The notes: a model not told the origin generated them from the letters alone. A stretch of DNA of 64,000 nt from Nocardia tenerifensis NBRC 101015 (GCF_000308715.1 NZ_BAGH01000119.1:61966-125965); one strand, 5' to 3'. Numbered from the stretch's first letter, positions 15,894 to 24,831 are shown. Numbers and translations are program-made.

Positions 15894-16574
15894 ATGGTTT
15901 TTATCGATCGCTCTGACGCGGGATGTCGAATCGCCGAACACCTCGAGACGTTGTCCGAACCCGAGGTGGTGGTGCTGGGCCTACCGCGCGGCGGGGTGCC
16001 GGTCGCCTACGAGGTCGCGACCGTGCTCGGCGCGCCCCTCGACGTCGTGCTGGTCGGCAAACTCACCGTGCCGGATCGGCCGTGGCTGACCTTCGGTGCC
16101 GTCAGCGAGGACGACGTGCGCATCATCGACGACGACATGGTGGCGCACGCTGCGGTTTCCGAGCCCGAACGGCTGGCGGTGACCCGAGAGCAGCAACACC
16201 GGCTGCGCCACTCCGCCGCCCGCTACCGCCGCGATCGTGCGCGCCTGCCGTTGGACGGCGCCACCGCGGTGATCATCGATGACGCCCTTGCCACGGGCGC
16301 CAGCGCCCACGCGGCGTGTGCGAACGCCCGCATGCGCGGGGCGAAGCGGGTGGTGTTCGCCGTTCCCGTCGGCGCGACTCGTCCGCTGCGGGTACTGTCC
16401 CGGGTCGCTGACCACGTCCTCTGCCTGCAATCGCGGCAGCTGTTCGGATCGATCCGGCCCTGGTATCTGGACTTCGCGCCGGTGACCGATGCCGACGTGT
16501 GTTCGCTGCTCGATCGCGCGACCGAAAATCTGCCTGCCCGAGCCCGAGTGACCGCCACCTGCCCGCGCACTTGA
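15894..16574 (+). CDS. Phosphoribosyltransferase-family protein
   Basis: A 226-residue type I PRTase. LGLPRGGVPVAYEVA is near the N-terminus, the PRPP-binding loop is VIIDDALATGASAHAACA (about residues 123-140), and a later VFAVPVGA strand. GGGAG precedes the ATG. Proteins of this group in mycobacteria and Nocardia are often stress or dormancy genes and are not assigned to a nucleotide salvage substrate. A second member lies at 27250-27981 with about the same layout, so the two are paralogs on either side of the SigF cluster. The exact substrate is unknown. Confidence 0.85.
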   Translation: MVFIDRSDAGCRIAEHLETLSEPEVVVLGLPRGGVPVAYEVATVLGAPLDVVLVGKLTVPDRPWLTFGAVSEDDVRIIDDDMVAHAAVSEPERLAVTREQQHRLRHSAARYRRDRARLPLDGATAVIIDDALATGASAHAACANARMRGAKRVVFAVPVGATRPLRVLSRVADHVLCLQSRQLFGSIRPWYLDFAPVTDADVCSLLDRATENLPARARVTATCPRT

Positions 16575-16684
16575 GTCGGCACATCTGCCCGCGGGACACC
16601 TGGCCTGTACGGCCGGGCAGTCCGGGGCGCGGCGAAGGTGGTCACGCCCCGCGATCGACTGCGGAAAGTGCGAACATAGATGGT

Positions 16685-17221
16685 GTGAAAGCTGAGGACG
16701 GCCAGCATGACAGTGCGGCAGCCGACGCTGCCGGCGCAGGACCGGAATTGTCTGATGAGACGGAAGTCGCGAAGCGGGTAGCGCGATTGCGGCAGGGCGA
16801 GCAGGCGTTGGCTCAGCGCGAGGAGTTGGCGGATGCGCGTGAGGAGGCCGCGGACTGGCGCGAGGAGACTGCGGACGCCCGTGAGGCGGCCGCGGATCGG
16901 CGAGATGTGGCGGCGGATGACCGTGAGCAGGCCGCCGACCGGCGTGAGGCTGCGGCGGACGCCCGGGAAGCGCGGCTCAATGCCAGGCCGCGGCGTCGGC
17001 CTGATGGCAGTTCCCTCGCGCAGACCTCGCGGGAGGCTATCGAACGGGCGCGGGCGCTGCATGTGTCGAGTTCTCTGCGGCTGGATCGCAGCGCGGCCGC
17101 GCTGCTGCAAAGCGAGGCACGAGGGAGCATGGAACAAGCCGAGATCGACCGGAATATAGCCGAGACCCGTCGGCAGTGGGACGCTTCGCGACGGGCGGAT
17201 AGCGAAGACGCCGGCACCTGA
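16685..17221 (+). CDS. Coiled-coil heptad-repeat protein
   Basis: A 178-residue acidic and alanine-rich protein. Residues 45-100 are a run of near-identical repeats of the form REEAADxRExxADAREA, giving a single long charged helix. No signal or membrane segment is seen. The second half (REAIERARALHVSSSLRLDRS and RNIAETRRQWDASRRADSED) is also helical. GTG at 16685 is the first start after the preceding gene; its ribosome binding site is weak. Similar repeat proteins are found near GAF-ANTAR regulators in actinobacteria. Function unknown. Confidence 0.65.
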   Translation: MKAEDGQHDSAAADAAGAGPELSDETEVAKRVARLRQGEQALAQREELADAREEAADWREETADAREAAADRRDVAADDREQAADRREAAADAREARLNARPRRRPDGSSLAQTSREAIERARALHVSSSLRLDRSAAALLQSEARGSMEQAEIDRNIAETRRQWDASRRADSEDAGT

Positions 17222-17258
17222 GTGCTGCTCCCGCCAGGCATGCCGCCCGCTCTGCGTG

Positions 17259-17560
17259 TCACTGAATGTTCGTGGCGGCCTGCTGGATTACGTCGGTCAC
17301 GGCTTCGGGGTGGGAGACGGCGACCGGGTGGAAGGCGGCGGCGGTGGCTTTCTCCTCGAGGGCGGCTTGGCGATCGGTCGCTGGGCGGCGGCTTGGTCGG
17401 CGGGGACGTCCGCGGCGGCGCCGATGACGGATCCGCCGTAGGAATGCTCGACGGGAACGACCGGGCCGTCGATGCCGTTGGCAAGACTGCGCAGGGCTGC
17501 GGCGTCATAGGCGGGGCCGCGCAGAGGGTTCGCGGCGGCGATCACGGGGTAGTGATTCCC
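17259..17560 (-). pseudogene. Alpha/beta hydrolase remnant with internal deletion
   Basis: One frame gives PVIAAANPLRGPAYDAAALR and VVPVEHSYGGSVIGAAADV, the region around the nucleophile elbow (HSYGG in place of the usual GHSYGG). The next frame gives ALEEKATAAAFHPVAVSHPE and VTDVIQQAATNIQ with a stop at 17259, the typical catalytic-histidine end. The roughly 100-130 residues between them are missing and the frame changes, so this is a dead gene. Confidence 0.65.
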
Positions 17561-17699
17561 CGTGCCGCGATGGTGTGACCCGTCCGCTGTCGACTCGACG
17601 GCAATTGCGCAGCAAGTTTGACCCAGCCATGCACCAGTTCGCGACGAATACATCGCGGGCTGCAATTCGCAGCCACATCAGCCGTGCATCGGAGGTCGT

Positions 17700-18701
17700 G
17701 TGGATATGCGTTCGGATTGTGGTCGGCACCGCAGAGGAAAGTTCGGGCGATGGACGATCCTTGTCGGTACCGCGCTAGCGATCGTCAGTCCCGCGGGTGT
17801 GGCCACGGCGGCACCGCAAGGTTCCGCGCAACTCTTCACCAAGTTCTCGATATCGAAAGATCGACCGCCGTACCTCAAAGCCGTGGGTATCTGCCAAGGC
17901 AAAAAGGATCCTTCGGCCGGCGCGCTCATGGAGATGAGCTACTCGAGGAAATCCGGTGAGCCGCTGATAGTGCAGCCCGTCGCCGAGAGCAACGGCTTCT
18001 CCTCGCACGGTACCGATCCGTACGCCGGGTGGAGCGACACCAACGTGTTCGCCCGCGACCAGGGCGCTCTGCCCGATGGTGTCGAACCGGACATGATCAC
18101 GGTCCGCCTGATCTGCCACTTCGAGGGAGGCGACGTCGTGAAGGAGGCAACGCCGGACATCGAGAAGATCGGCGGCGGCGCCAAGTCGAACCTGGTGCCG
18201 AAGAAGACCGAACCCGACCCGCCGAGCGCGCCGTTCACCATCACCAGCGTCAGCGAGAAGAAGTGTGTCGTGGTTGGCGACGAAAACCTTGGTCTCGCTG
18301 ACTGCCAGCCCGACTCGAAACGCCAGCAGTGGCGTTACTTTCACGCCACCGTGGAAGGATTCGGCAGCAACCTCATACAGAGCGTCGCCACCCAGCGATG
18401 CGTTACCTTTCCTCCGGTCGGAAACGATTTCGCGCTGAACACCCGGCCGTGCGGTGCGGGTACCGCCAGAGACTGGGTCGACTCCGTCGGCACCTCCGGC
18501 AATGTGGCGATCGAGACGAACTACACCCTCGAGTCGCCGGCGCCCGATTACAGCGCGGACCCTCAGGGCAGGGTAAAGGTCGTCTCGAGGCACGTTTGCT
18601 GGTACGCGACAGCGGATGCCGTCCGGGCCGCGGGGTGTGGAGCCGGCTTCGATGATCGTCGCGACAAGCCCGAATTCCGATGGAAGAGGAACCCTGTGTA
18701 G
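17700..18701 (+). CDS. Secreted protein with ricin-type lectin-like domain
   Basis: A 333-residue exported protein. A signal peptide covers about residues 1-38 (FGRWTILVGTALAIVSPAGV, cleavage after ATAA). The middle region contains cysteines in ICQGKK and LICHFEGG that probably form a disulfide. From about residue 180, KKCVVVGDENLGLADCQPD then QQWRYF and QRCVTFPP give the C-x(n)-C and Q-x-W layout of a beta-trefoil carbohydrate-binding unit. Starts at GTG 17700 or ATG 17706. A cell-surface or environmental binding role is likely; no enzyme domain is seen. Confidence 0.7.
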   Translation: MDMRSDCGRHRRGKFGRWTILVGTALAIVSPAGVATAAPQGSAQLFTKFSISKDRPPYLKAVGICQGKKDPSAGALMEMSYSRKSGEPLIVQPVAESNGFSSHGTDPYAGWSDTNVFARDQGALPDGVEPDMITVRLICHFEGGDVVKEATPDIEKIGGGAKSNLVPKKTEPDPPSAPFTITSVSEKKCVVVGDENLGLADCQPDSKRQQWRYFHATVEGFGSNLIQSVATQRCVTFPPVGNDFALNTRPCGAGTARDWVDSVGTSGNVAIETNYTLESPAPDYSADPQGRVKVVSRHVCWYATADAVRAAGCGAGFDDRRDKPEFRWKRNPV

Positions 18702-18746
18702 TCGAATCGCGTCGGGCGGTGGCGAGTCAGGACTGCGAAGCGAATT

Positions 18747-18782
18747 GTGCTGGTCCGTCGCCCATTCGCGGCGGACCAGCAC
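18747..18782. terminator. Bidirectional terminator hairpin
   Basis: Arms GTGCTGGTCCG (18747-18757) and CGGACCAGCAC (18772-18782) form a perfect 11-bp stem. It lies exactly between the convergent ends of the secreted protein (18701) and the MFS exporter (18795). Confidence 0.8.
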
Positions 18783-18794
18783 TTCGAGATCGAT

Positions 18795-19991
18795 TCAGGA
18801 ACGAGTGCTCGGCGTGCGCCAAACGGCCAGCGAGGCAAGCACACTCAGCGCCGCGCCGAACCAGAGCACGGCCGTGAGGGCCACATTGTCGGCGATGATC
18901 CCGCCGAACAACGCGCCCAACGCGATGGCGAGGTTGAACATGGCGGTGTTCAGCGCGGTGGCGGCCTCGGTGGAGTCGGGCGCGGCCCGCAGGATCCAGG
19001 TCTGCACGCCGACGGGGATGCCGCCGAAAGCCAAGCCCCACAGGACCAATAGGGCCACGCCGGTGATCGGTGTGCCGCCGACGAGGGCGACGAGCACGAG
19101 GACCGCGGCGAGCGCCGCGCTGATGGTGACGAGGGCGAGGCGGATGTCGCGCCCGGCGGCCGCGCCGGTGATGAAGTTGCCCGCGATACCGGCGACGCCG
19201 AAGGCGAGCAGCACCAGACCGACCATGGTCTTGTCGATGCCGACCACGGACTGCAGGATCGGGCTGACGAAGGTGAAGGCGGCGTAATGCCCGCTCACCA
19301 GCAGGAATGTCACGAGGACACCGGCGCGCACCACCGGATTGCGGAACTGCTCGCCGAGCGTGCGCAGCCGCACCGGCCCGGTGGCGGGCATCTGCGGCAG
19401 CAACAGCAGCAGGGCGACGACGACCACGAGTCCGAGCCCGCCGAGGACGCCGAAGGCGATGCGCCAGTCGGTGAGTTCGCCGATCAGCGTCCCGGCCGGA
19501 ATGCCGAGCACGTTGGCGGCGGTGGCCCCGCCGAAGGCGAGGGCGGTGGCCTGCGGGACGAACTTCGCCGGCACCATCCGCACGGCGATCCCGGCGGCCA
19601 GCGCCCAGAAACCGCCGATGGCGACGCCGACGAGGAACCGCGACGCCAGCAGGATCGCGAAATTCGGTGCGGCGGCGGACATCACGTTCGCCGCGACCAT
19701 GAGGGTGATCAGGCCGAGCAGGACGACCCGCCGATCCAGTCGCCCGATCGCCACGGGCAGCAGCGGGGCGGTCGCCGAAGCCACCAGGCCCGGCACGGTC
19801 ACCATCAGGCCTGCGGTCCCCTCGGATACGTCGAGCGAGCCGCCGACGGAGGTGAGCAGGCCCACCGGCAGCTGCTCGGAGGTCACCACCGAGAAGGTCC
19901 CGAGCGCCACCGCGGCGACGCCGAACCATCGTCGCAGCGGCACCCTCTCGGATGCGTCGGCGGCCGCCGTTGAGTCGGCAACGGTCATCAT
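18795..19991 (-). CDS. MFS drug/metabolite exporter (DHA1 type)
   Basis: A 398-residue protein with 12 predicted membrane helices and no long soluble domain. Recognisable MFS signatures are GRLDRRVVLLGLI after helix 2 (motif A region) and VASATAPLLPVAIGR. The family includes sugar efflux and chloramphenicol-type exporters. ATG ATG start at 19991. It is followed 50 bp upstream by the end of the decayed SDR gene on the same strand. Substrate unknown. Confidence 0.9.
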   Translation of the reverse strand: MMTVADSTAAADASERVPLRRWFGVAAVALGTFSVVTSEQLPVGLLTSVGGSLDVSEGTAGLMVTVPGLVASATAPLLPVAIGRLDRRVVLLGLITLMVAANVMSAAAPNFAILLASRFLVGVAIGGFWALAAGIAVRMVPAKFVPQATALAFGGATAANVLGIPAGTLIGELTDWRIAFGVLGGLGLVVVVALLLLLPQMPATGPVRLRTLGEQFRNPVVRAGVLVTFLLVSGHYAAFTFVSPILQSVVGIDKTMVGLVLLAFGVAGIAGNFITGAAAGRDIRLALVTISAALAAVLVLVALVGGTPITGVALLVLWGLAFGGIPVGVQTWILRAAPDSTEAATALNTAMFNLAIALGALFGGIIADNVALTAVLWFGAALSVLASLAVWRTPSTRS

Positions 19992-20041
19992 GTCAATCTC
20001 CTCACTAAGAACATGAACGTTAAGTAGCTGAGCGCTAAGCT

Positions 20042-20776
20042 TTATTCCGCGCTACGGACAGCGCCGCCGTCGACGCGGATGGTCTGGCCGGAAACCCAGT
20101 CCGCACCCGCGCTGACCAGCCACCCGACCACCGCCGCCACGTCTTCCGGCTGACCGAGTCGACCGCGGGCCGGGTCGGCCAGAGCCGCACGGAGTCCGCG
20201 CCGAAGGAGTCCGTCACCGGGCCGGGAGCGACGGCGTTGACCGTGATGTCGCGGCCGGCCAACTCGTCGGCGCCCGCCTGCACTAGGCGTTCGGCTGCCG
20301 CCTCGGTGGCCGCGAACAGGCCCGAAACCCGAAAGTGCGCTGCGGCTCAGCGCCGGTCTGCATCACGTAGCGACCGTGGTCGGCGAGGTGACGTGCCGCA
20401 GCGCGCAAGGTATTGAACGCGCTGCGGATGTTGCGGTCGATCAACCGGTCGAACTCGTCGTCGGTGTGGTCGAGCTGTGAACTCGGGGCCGCGGCCCCTA
20501 CCGCGTGCACCACGATGTCGAGGCGGCCGTGCCGGGCAACCACGCCGCTGAACAGGGTCGCCACGTCGGCGGAGCGGGTCGCGTCCGAGTGAATGGCCTC
20601 GGCGCTCGGCCCGAGCGACGCGAGCATTCTGGCCGCGGCGTGCTCGCCGGTGGCGTAGCTGATCACGGTGGAAGCCCCCTGTGCCGCAAGCAGTTCGGCG
20701 CACGCCGCCCCTGATTCCGGCTACCGCCGACGATCAAGGCGACCTTGCCTGTGAGGCCGGGAGGTGGGGGAGTCAT
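20042..20776 (-). pseudogene. Short-chain dehydrogenase (SDR) with three frameshifts
   Basis: The pieces spell a full-length SDR: LTGKVALIVGGSRNQG (cofactor glycine motif) at the start, HSDATRSADVATLFSGVVAR, then VHAVGAA, an active-site region ending in TFGF, GRDITVNAVAPGPVTDSFG, and finally VSGQTIRVDGGAVRSAE. They lie in successive frames, with breaks near 20720, 20325 and 20165. At least the first break is a single G lost from a G run. The frames give about 240 residues in total. The divergent LysR gene starts within 80 bp, so SDR was probably its target. Confidence 0.8.
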
Positions 20777-20853
20777 CGGGAACGTCGCTTTCTGGAGTCG
20801 GTGGGCCTCCAGCCTGCTGTGCCTGCCCCCGTCGGCGGAAACAGAAGATCGCG

Positions 20854-21819
20854 GTGACAGCCACCGAGCTTCCCTGTTCCCGTGCAGACCGCTCGGTCGG
20901 CTACGGTGGTCCCGCGATCGACCTGGATATCCGCCAGTTGCCATCGTTCCTGGTGGTGGCCCGGGAGCTGAACATCACCCGCGCGTCGGCCCGGCTGCAC
21001 GTCAGCCAGCAGACGCTGTCCACGCAGATCCAGCAGCTCGAGCGAGCGCTCGGGGTGACGCTGCTGGTCCGCACCTCGCGCGGCGTTCTGCTCGCCCCGG
21101 CGGGACTCGAGCTCGAGCGCGGCGGCAACGCGGTCACGGCGGAACTCGGCGAGCTCATCGATCGGGTGCGCGCCACGGACCGGGGCAGGCTCAAACAGCT
21201 TCGAGTAGCCTGTTTCCCTTACGCGACAGCGCTTTTCGCGATTGAGGTCGCCGACGCGATGGAGTCGGCGGTGCCCGGGCTCGAGCTGACGACCGTGCGC
21301 ACCCCGCCGGCAGAGCGCGCACCGTTGCTCGCCGGGGAGGTCGACGCCGCGTTCATGTGGCTACCGCTCGGCGACGCGCGGTTCGGCCACGTCCCGGTGC
21401 GCAGCGATGCGCGGGTCGTCGCGCTGCCGCCCGGCCACCGACTGGCCGACCGTGAATCGGTGACCCGCGCGGACCTGGCGGACGAGCCGGTCATCCGGCC
21501 CGACATCTTCCTGTCGGAGGAGAACCTTTGCCACTGGGTCGCCGACCCGCGCCCGGACGGCTCCGCCGCGCCGCTCGGCCCGGTCGTGGAGCAGGTCCAG
21601 GACTGCCTGATGTTGGTAGCCCGTGGCAAGGGCGTGTGGCTGGCGCCGGAGCCGCTGAGCCGCTGGATCCCCGTGTCCACCCTCCGCTGGCTTCCGGTAA
21701 TCGACGCTCCGCGTTCGGATTTGGCGCTGGTCTGGACGGCCGACGCGCCGCACGCGTTGGTCGCCAGGATGATCGCCGAGGTCCGCGAGGTCACCGGCTG
21801 GCTCGACCCGGCCGCGTGA
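20854..21819 (+). CDS. LysR-family transcriptional regulator
   Basis: About 320 residues. The N-terminal HTH is LDIRQLPSFLVVARELNITRAS then LHVSQQTLSTQIQQLERALG, the classic LysR start. A substrate-binding domain of two alpha/beta lobes follows (LKQLRVACFPYATALFAIEV, then APLLAGEVDAAFMWLPLG). The family usually starts immediately before LDIRQL, but no ATG, GTG or TTG exists there (the codon is ATC). The next in-frame starts are GTG 20854 and GTG 20764, so the start is uncertain. It is divergent from the broken SDR gene. Confidence 0.85.
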   Translation: MTATELPCSRADRSVGYGGPAIDLDIRQLPSFLVVARELNITRASARLHVSQQTLSTQIQQLERALGVTLLVRTSRGVLLAPAGLELERGGNAVTAELGELIDRVRATDRGRLKQLRVACFPYATALFAIEVADAMESAVPGLELTTVRTPPAERAPLLAGEVDAAFMWLPLGDARFGHVPVRSDARVVALPPGHRLADRESVTRADLADEPVIRPDIFLSEENLCHWVADPRPDGSAAPLGPVVEQVQDCLMLVARGKGVWLAPEPLSRWIPVSTLRWLPVIDAPRSDLALVWTADAPHALVARMIAEVREVTGWLDPAA

Positions 21820-21881
21820 CTTCTTCGGATGAGCTTGAAAAGTGCTCATTCGGTGCGCACTTCAACGCGGATGATGGGTTC

Positions 21882-22265
21882 ATGGAGACCATCGACACCA
21901 CCCCGATTCGCTTTCCCGATGCGGCGCACTGGGAGTCATGGCTGGCCGAGCGGTACGACTCGGCGGAGGTCTGGCTCGTGATCGCCAAAAAGAGCGCGTC
22001 CTCACCGGGACTCACGATCGGCGAGGCCCTCGACGTCGCCCTGTGCTACGGCTGGATCGACAGCCATCGTAGAAGGCTGGACGAAGACCATTTCCTCCAG
22101 CGCTATTCGCCGCGACGCGCGAAAAGCCCTTGGTCCCAGGTGAATATCGAAAAGGCGAAGGTACTGATCGCCGCGGGCCGGATGCGCGAACCGGGGCTGA
22201 CGGCGTTCCGTGCGGCCGGACGTCGGACGCCGAAAGCCATTGTCGCGCAGCAGAACCAGATGTGA
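21882..22265 (+). CDS. YdeI/OmpD-associated family protein, C-terminally short
   Basis: A 127-residue protein. METIDTTPIRFPDAAHWESW, VWLVIAKKSASSPGLT and ALCYGWIDSHRRRLDEDHFLQRYSPRRAKS are the conserved YdeI-family core. Usual members have about 190 residues with a second helical part after the segment RMREPGLTAF; here the tail is RRTPKAIVAQQNQM and then a stop. The gene is therefore probably truncated, by a small deletion or frameshift. The enzymatic role of the family is not known. Confidence 0.7.
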   Translation: METIDTTPIRFPDAAHWESWLAERYDSAEVWLVIAKKSASSPGLTIGEALDVALCYGWIDSHRRRLDEDHFLQRYSPRRAKSPWSQVNIEKAKVLIAAGRMREPGLTAFRAAGRRTPKAIVAQQNQM

Positions 22266-22287
22266 AGCGAGGTCTTGGAGCCGCCGA

Positions 22288-22932
22288 TCAACTCCCCGCT
22301 GTCTGCCGGTCGAAGACCGCTTGGGCACGCTGAGCCAGGTCCGCGCCGACCTTGTAACCCTGCGCCGCCAGCTCCGCATGCACTCCCGCATCGGTGGTCT
22401 CGGTCCCGTAGAGAATCTCGACGGCCGACTCCGCGATCTCCGAGTAATCACCGATGCCCGTTTTGAGTTGCAGCGTCAGCGAGTCCTTGTAACCCCGGCG
22501 ATCGAAACTGGCCTGATTGACCCCCGCCAGCGCGATGAAGTGCAGTTCCCGCACCGCGCTCGGCCCCTCGGGCGAGCTGTTCTCATAGGCCCAGCCGCGG
22601 CTGAACACACGATCGATCCACCCCTTGGCCAGGGCCGGCAGCGACCACCAGTAGACCGGGAACAGCAGGGCCACGACGTCGGCCGCTTCGATCAACTGCT
22701 GCTCGCGTCGCACATCGTCGGGGACCTCGCCGAGCAGTCGATGCACCGCCAGGTCCGCCGCGGTGAAGACCGGATCGAACCCCGACGCGGTCAGATCGTG
22801 CGTGGTGGCGACGGTTCCGCCGTCGGCTCGAATTCCCTGCTCGACCGCGCGCGCCACGGCCCAGGTGGCGGACTCGTGATCCGGGTGGGACACCACGAGC
22901 AGTACGTTCGGCCGACTCCGTTCGTTGGTCAT
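22288..22932 (-). CDS. NAD(P)H quinone reductase, flavodoxin-like
   Basis: A 214-residue flavodoxin-fold protein of the KefF/MdaB/NQO group. NVLLVVSHPDHESATWAVAR is the first beta-strand with the FMN-phosphate loop, and VVALLFPVYWWSLPALAKGW is the conserved PxYWxxxP loop and helix. An FMN-dependent two-electron reduction of quinones is the family reaction. It lies opposite a short MerR gene. Its promoter is the 19-bp-spacer element at 22940-22970, and the transcript should start near the ATG, so the mRNA may be leaderless. That suggests control by the MerR protein in response to electrophiles or oxidants. Confidence 0.9.
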   Translation of the reverse strand: MTNERSRPNVLLVVSHPDHESATWAVARAVEQGIRADGGTVATTHDLTASGFDPVFTAADLAVHRLLGEVPDDVRREQQLIEAADVVALLFPVYWWSLPALAKGWIDRVFSRGWAYENSSPEGPSAVRELHFIALAGVNQASFDRRGYKDSLTLQLKTGIGDYSEIAESAVEILYGTETTDAGVHAELAAQGYKVGADLAQRAQAVFDRQTAGS

Positions 22933-22939
22933 ACGACCA

Positions 22940-22970
22940 AGCTAAAGTATGACACTAACGTCAATGTCAA
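22940..22970 (-). promoter_or_regulatory. MerR-type promoter of the quinone reductase
   Basis: On the minus strand TTGACA (22970-22965), a 19-bp spacer and TTAGCT (22945-22940). The spacer contains a dyad TGACA-N10-TGTCA (22950-22969). The overlong 19-bp spacer with a dyad is the mark of promoters that a MerR protein untwists. The -10 box ends 7 bases before the ATG. Confidence 0.75.
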
Positions 22971-22992
22971 GGCACGGATGGAGGACCGGCGA

Positions 22993-23355
22993 ATGCGGAT
23001 CAAGGATTTGAGCGAGCGCACCGGCGCGAGCCCGCGCATGCTGCGCCACTACGAGAACGCGGGCGTGCTCACCCCGCGCCGCGACCCCAACGGCTACCGG
23101 CAGTACGGCGAGGCGGACGTCAAAACCGTGCACGACATCCGCTGCCTGCTCGCCTGCGGTCTCTCCCTGACCGAGGCCGCCGCCCTCATCCACATCGCCT
23201 GCACCGCGCCGCAGAGCGCCACCGACGCCGACCGCGCCGAGGTGCTCGCGCAACTCGACGAGCGCGCCCGTCAGCTGGACGCGGGCATCGAGCGACTCCG
23301 CACCGAAAAGGCCAGCCTCGGCAAACTCCGTAACGAGATCGCGACCGCCTCCTGA
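22993..23355 (+). CDS. Short MerR-family regulator
   Basis: A 120-residue protein. MRIKDLSERTGASPRMLRHYEN then GVLTPRRDPNGYRQYGEADV is the winged-helix domain, followed by a dimer coiled coil (about residues 75-115) that ends in LGKLRNEIATAS. There is no large effector domain, so it resembles the small MerR regulators that sense oxidants or electrophiles. GGAGG at 22979-22983 supports the ATG at 22993. It is divergent from the quinone reductase it probably controls. Confidence 0.85.
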   Translation: MRIKDLSERTGASPRMLRHYENAGVLTPRRDPNGYRQYGEADVKTVHDIRCLLACGLSLTEAAALIHIACTAPQSATDADRAEVLAQLDERARQLDAGIERLRTEKASLGKLRNEIATAS

Positions 23356-23484
23356 CCGGCGGGCACCGCGATCGGGCAACCGAATTGCCCGCGACGTCCG
23401 TACTGTGGTGCATGGACTGCCCACTTGCCTTGATTCTCGCCGAACCCGCGGCGCAGGTCAGGCCCGGAGCCGAGCGCGAGGACA

Positions 23485-23988
23485 ATGTCGGACAACGCCA
23501 CAGCAGATCGTTCCGATTTCGACGCGGTGATCGCGGCCGCCGACTACCCGGTGTTCGTGGTCACCACCCGCTCGGGCGACCGCCAAGCCGGATGCCTGGT
23601 CGGCTTCACCACGCAGGTGAGCATCGAGCCACGGCGCTTTCTGGTCGGCATCTCCAAGGCCAATTTCACCTTCGGCGTGGCGATGGCCGCCGAGCACCTC
23701 GCCGTGCACCTGCTCGGCCGGGAACAATCCTCGCTGGCGGCGCTGTTCGGCGCGGAGACCGGCGACGACATCAACAAGTTCGCGCACTGCAAATGGCAGC
23801 CCGGTCCCGCCGAGCTACCCATCCTCACCGCCGCCGCGGGCTGGTTCGCCGGCCCCATCCTCGAACGCCACGATCTGGGCGATCACGTGGGCCTGATCAT
23901 CGAACCGCGGGACGCCTCCGCGCCGCCGCCCACCGAGGCGTTGCGATACAACTCCGTCGCCGGCTTGAAACCCGGCCACCAGGCTTGA
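23485..23988 (+). CDS. Flavin reductase domain protein
   Basis: A 167-residue FMN-binding split-barrel protein: FVVTTRSGDRQAGCLVGFTTQ near the start, EPRRFLVGISKANFTFG, FAVHLLGREQ-like segment and WFAGPILERHDLGDHVGLII. This matches flavin reductase-like domain proteins that give reduced flavin to oxygenases or bind FMN. It ends 7 bp before the convergent SigF gene. The start ATG is at the first methionine of the conserved block. Confidence 0.8.
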   Translation: MSDNATADRSDFDAVIAAADYPVFVVTTRSGDRQAGCLVGFTTQVSIEPRRFLVGISKANFTFGVAMAAEHLAVHLLGREQSSLAALFGAETGDDINKFAHCKWQPGPAELPILTAAAGWFAGPILERHDLGDHVGLIIEPRDASAPPPTEALRYNSVAGLKPGHQA

Positions 23989-23994
23989 CGCCGG

Positions 23995-24831
23995 TCAGGC
24001 GACCTCGGCCGGTTGCTCGTCCATAGCCTGCTCGCGCAGGGTGTGCAACGTCTTGGACAGAATGCGCGACACCTGCATCTGCGACACGCCGAGCTGCTCC
24101 GCGATCTGCGCCTGGGTCAGCGACTCGAAGAACCGCATGATCAGCACGCGCCGCTCCCGCTCGGGCAGCGCCGCGATCAACGGACGTACCGTCATCGACT
24201 GCTCGAGCAGCTCGTAGCACGGCTCCTCCGCGCCGAGTCCGGCGGCGACGGGCAGCGCCGAGTTCTCGCCGTCGTCGCGGGTGATGCCCTCGATCGAGTT
24301 GGTCTGGTAACCGTTGCGCGCGATCAACGCCTGGGTGATCTCGGTGAGCTCCACGTCCAGCTCGGCGGCGATCTCCCTGGCGGTGGGCACGCGGCCGAGC
24401 CGGTTCGACAGGGTCTCGGTCGCGGGACCGATCAGCTGCTGAATCTCCTTGAGCCTGCGCGGGACTCGCACCGCCCAGGTGCGGTCCCGGAAGTGCCTGC
24501 GAACCTCGCCCATGATCGTCGGAACGGCGAACGACAGGAACGAACTGCCACGCGAGACGTCGAACCGGTCGACCGCGAGAACCAAACCCACCCTGGCGAT
24601 TTGGTGCAGATCGTCGAAAGCCTCACCACGCCCGGCGAACTTGCGCGCGATGTGCTCGGCCAACGGCAGACTGAGCTCGATCACCTTCTCGCGCAGCGAG
24701 TTCCGGTGCGGATCGGTCGCCGGCAGCGCCGCCATCTTCTCGAACCAGGGTTCGATGTTGTCGTAGCTGTCACCGCGGGAACTAGTGCGCCGCGGTGTGT
24801 CGGCTCGGTCCGTGGTGAACTCACGTCGCAT
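23995..24831 (-). CDS. sigF: RNA polymerase sigma factor SigF/SigB family
   Basis: A 278-residue group 3 sigma factor. Region 2 contains LHQIARVGLVLAVDRFDVSRG and FLSFAVPTIMGEVRRHFRDR; region 3 is RVPRRLKEIQQLIGPATETLS; region 4 carries the HTH RVLIMRFFESLTQAQIAEQL and VSQMQVSRILSKTLHTLREQ. The ATG at 24831 was chosen over a longer start because AGGAA lies 8 bases before it. It overlaps the end of the anti-sigma gene by 11 bp, so the two are coupled. It should drive the stress regulon; the CsbD gene in this window has a fitting promoter. Confidence 0.95.
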   Translation of the reverse strand: MRREFTTDRADTPRRTSSRGDSYDNIEPWFEKMAALPATDPHRNSLREKVIELSLPLAEHIARKFAGRGEAFDDLHQIARVGLVLAVDRFDVSRGSSFLSFAVPTIMGEVRRHFRDRTWAVRVPRRLKEIQQLIGPATETLSNRLGRVPTAREIAAELDVELTEITQALIARNGYQTNSIEGITRDDGENSALPVAAGLGAEEPCYELLEQSMTVRPLIAALPERERRVLIMRFFESLTQAQIAEQLGVSQMQVSRILSKTLHTLREQAMDEQPAEVA

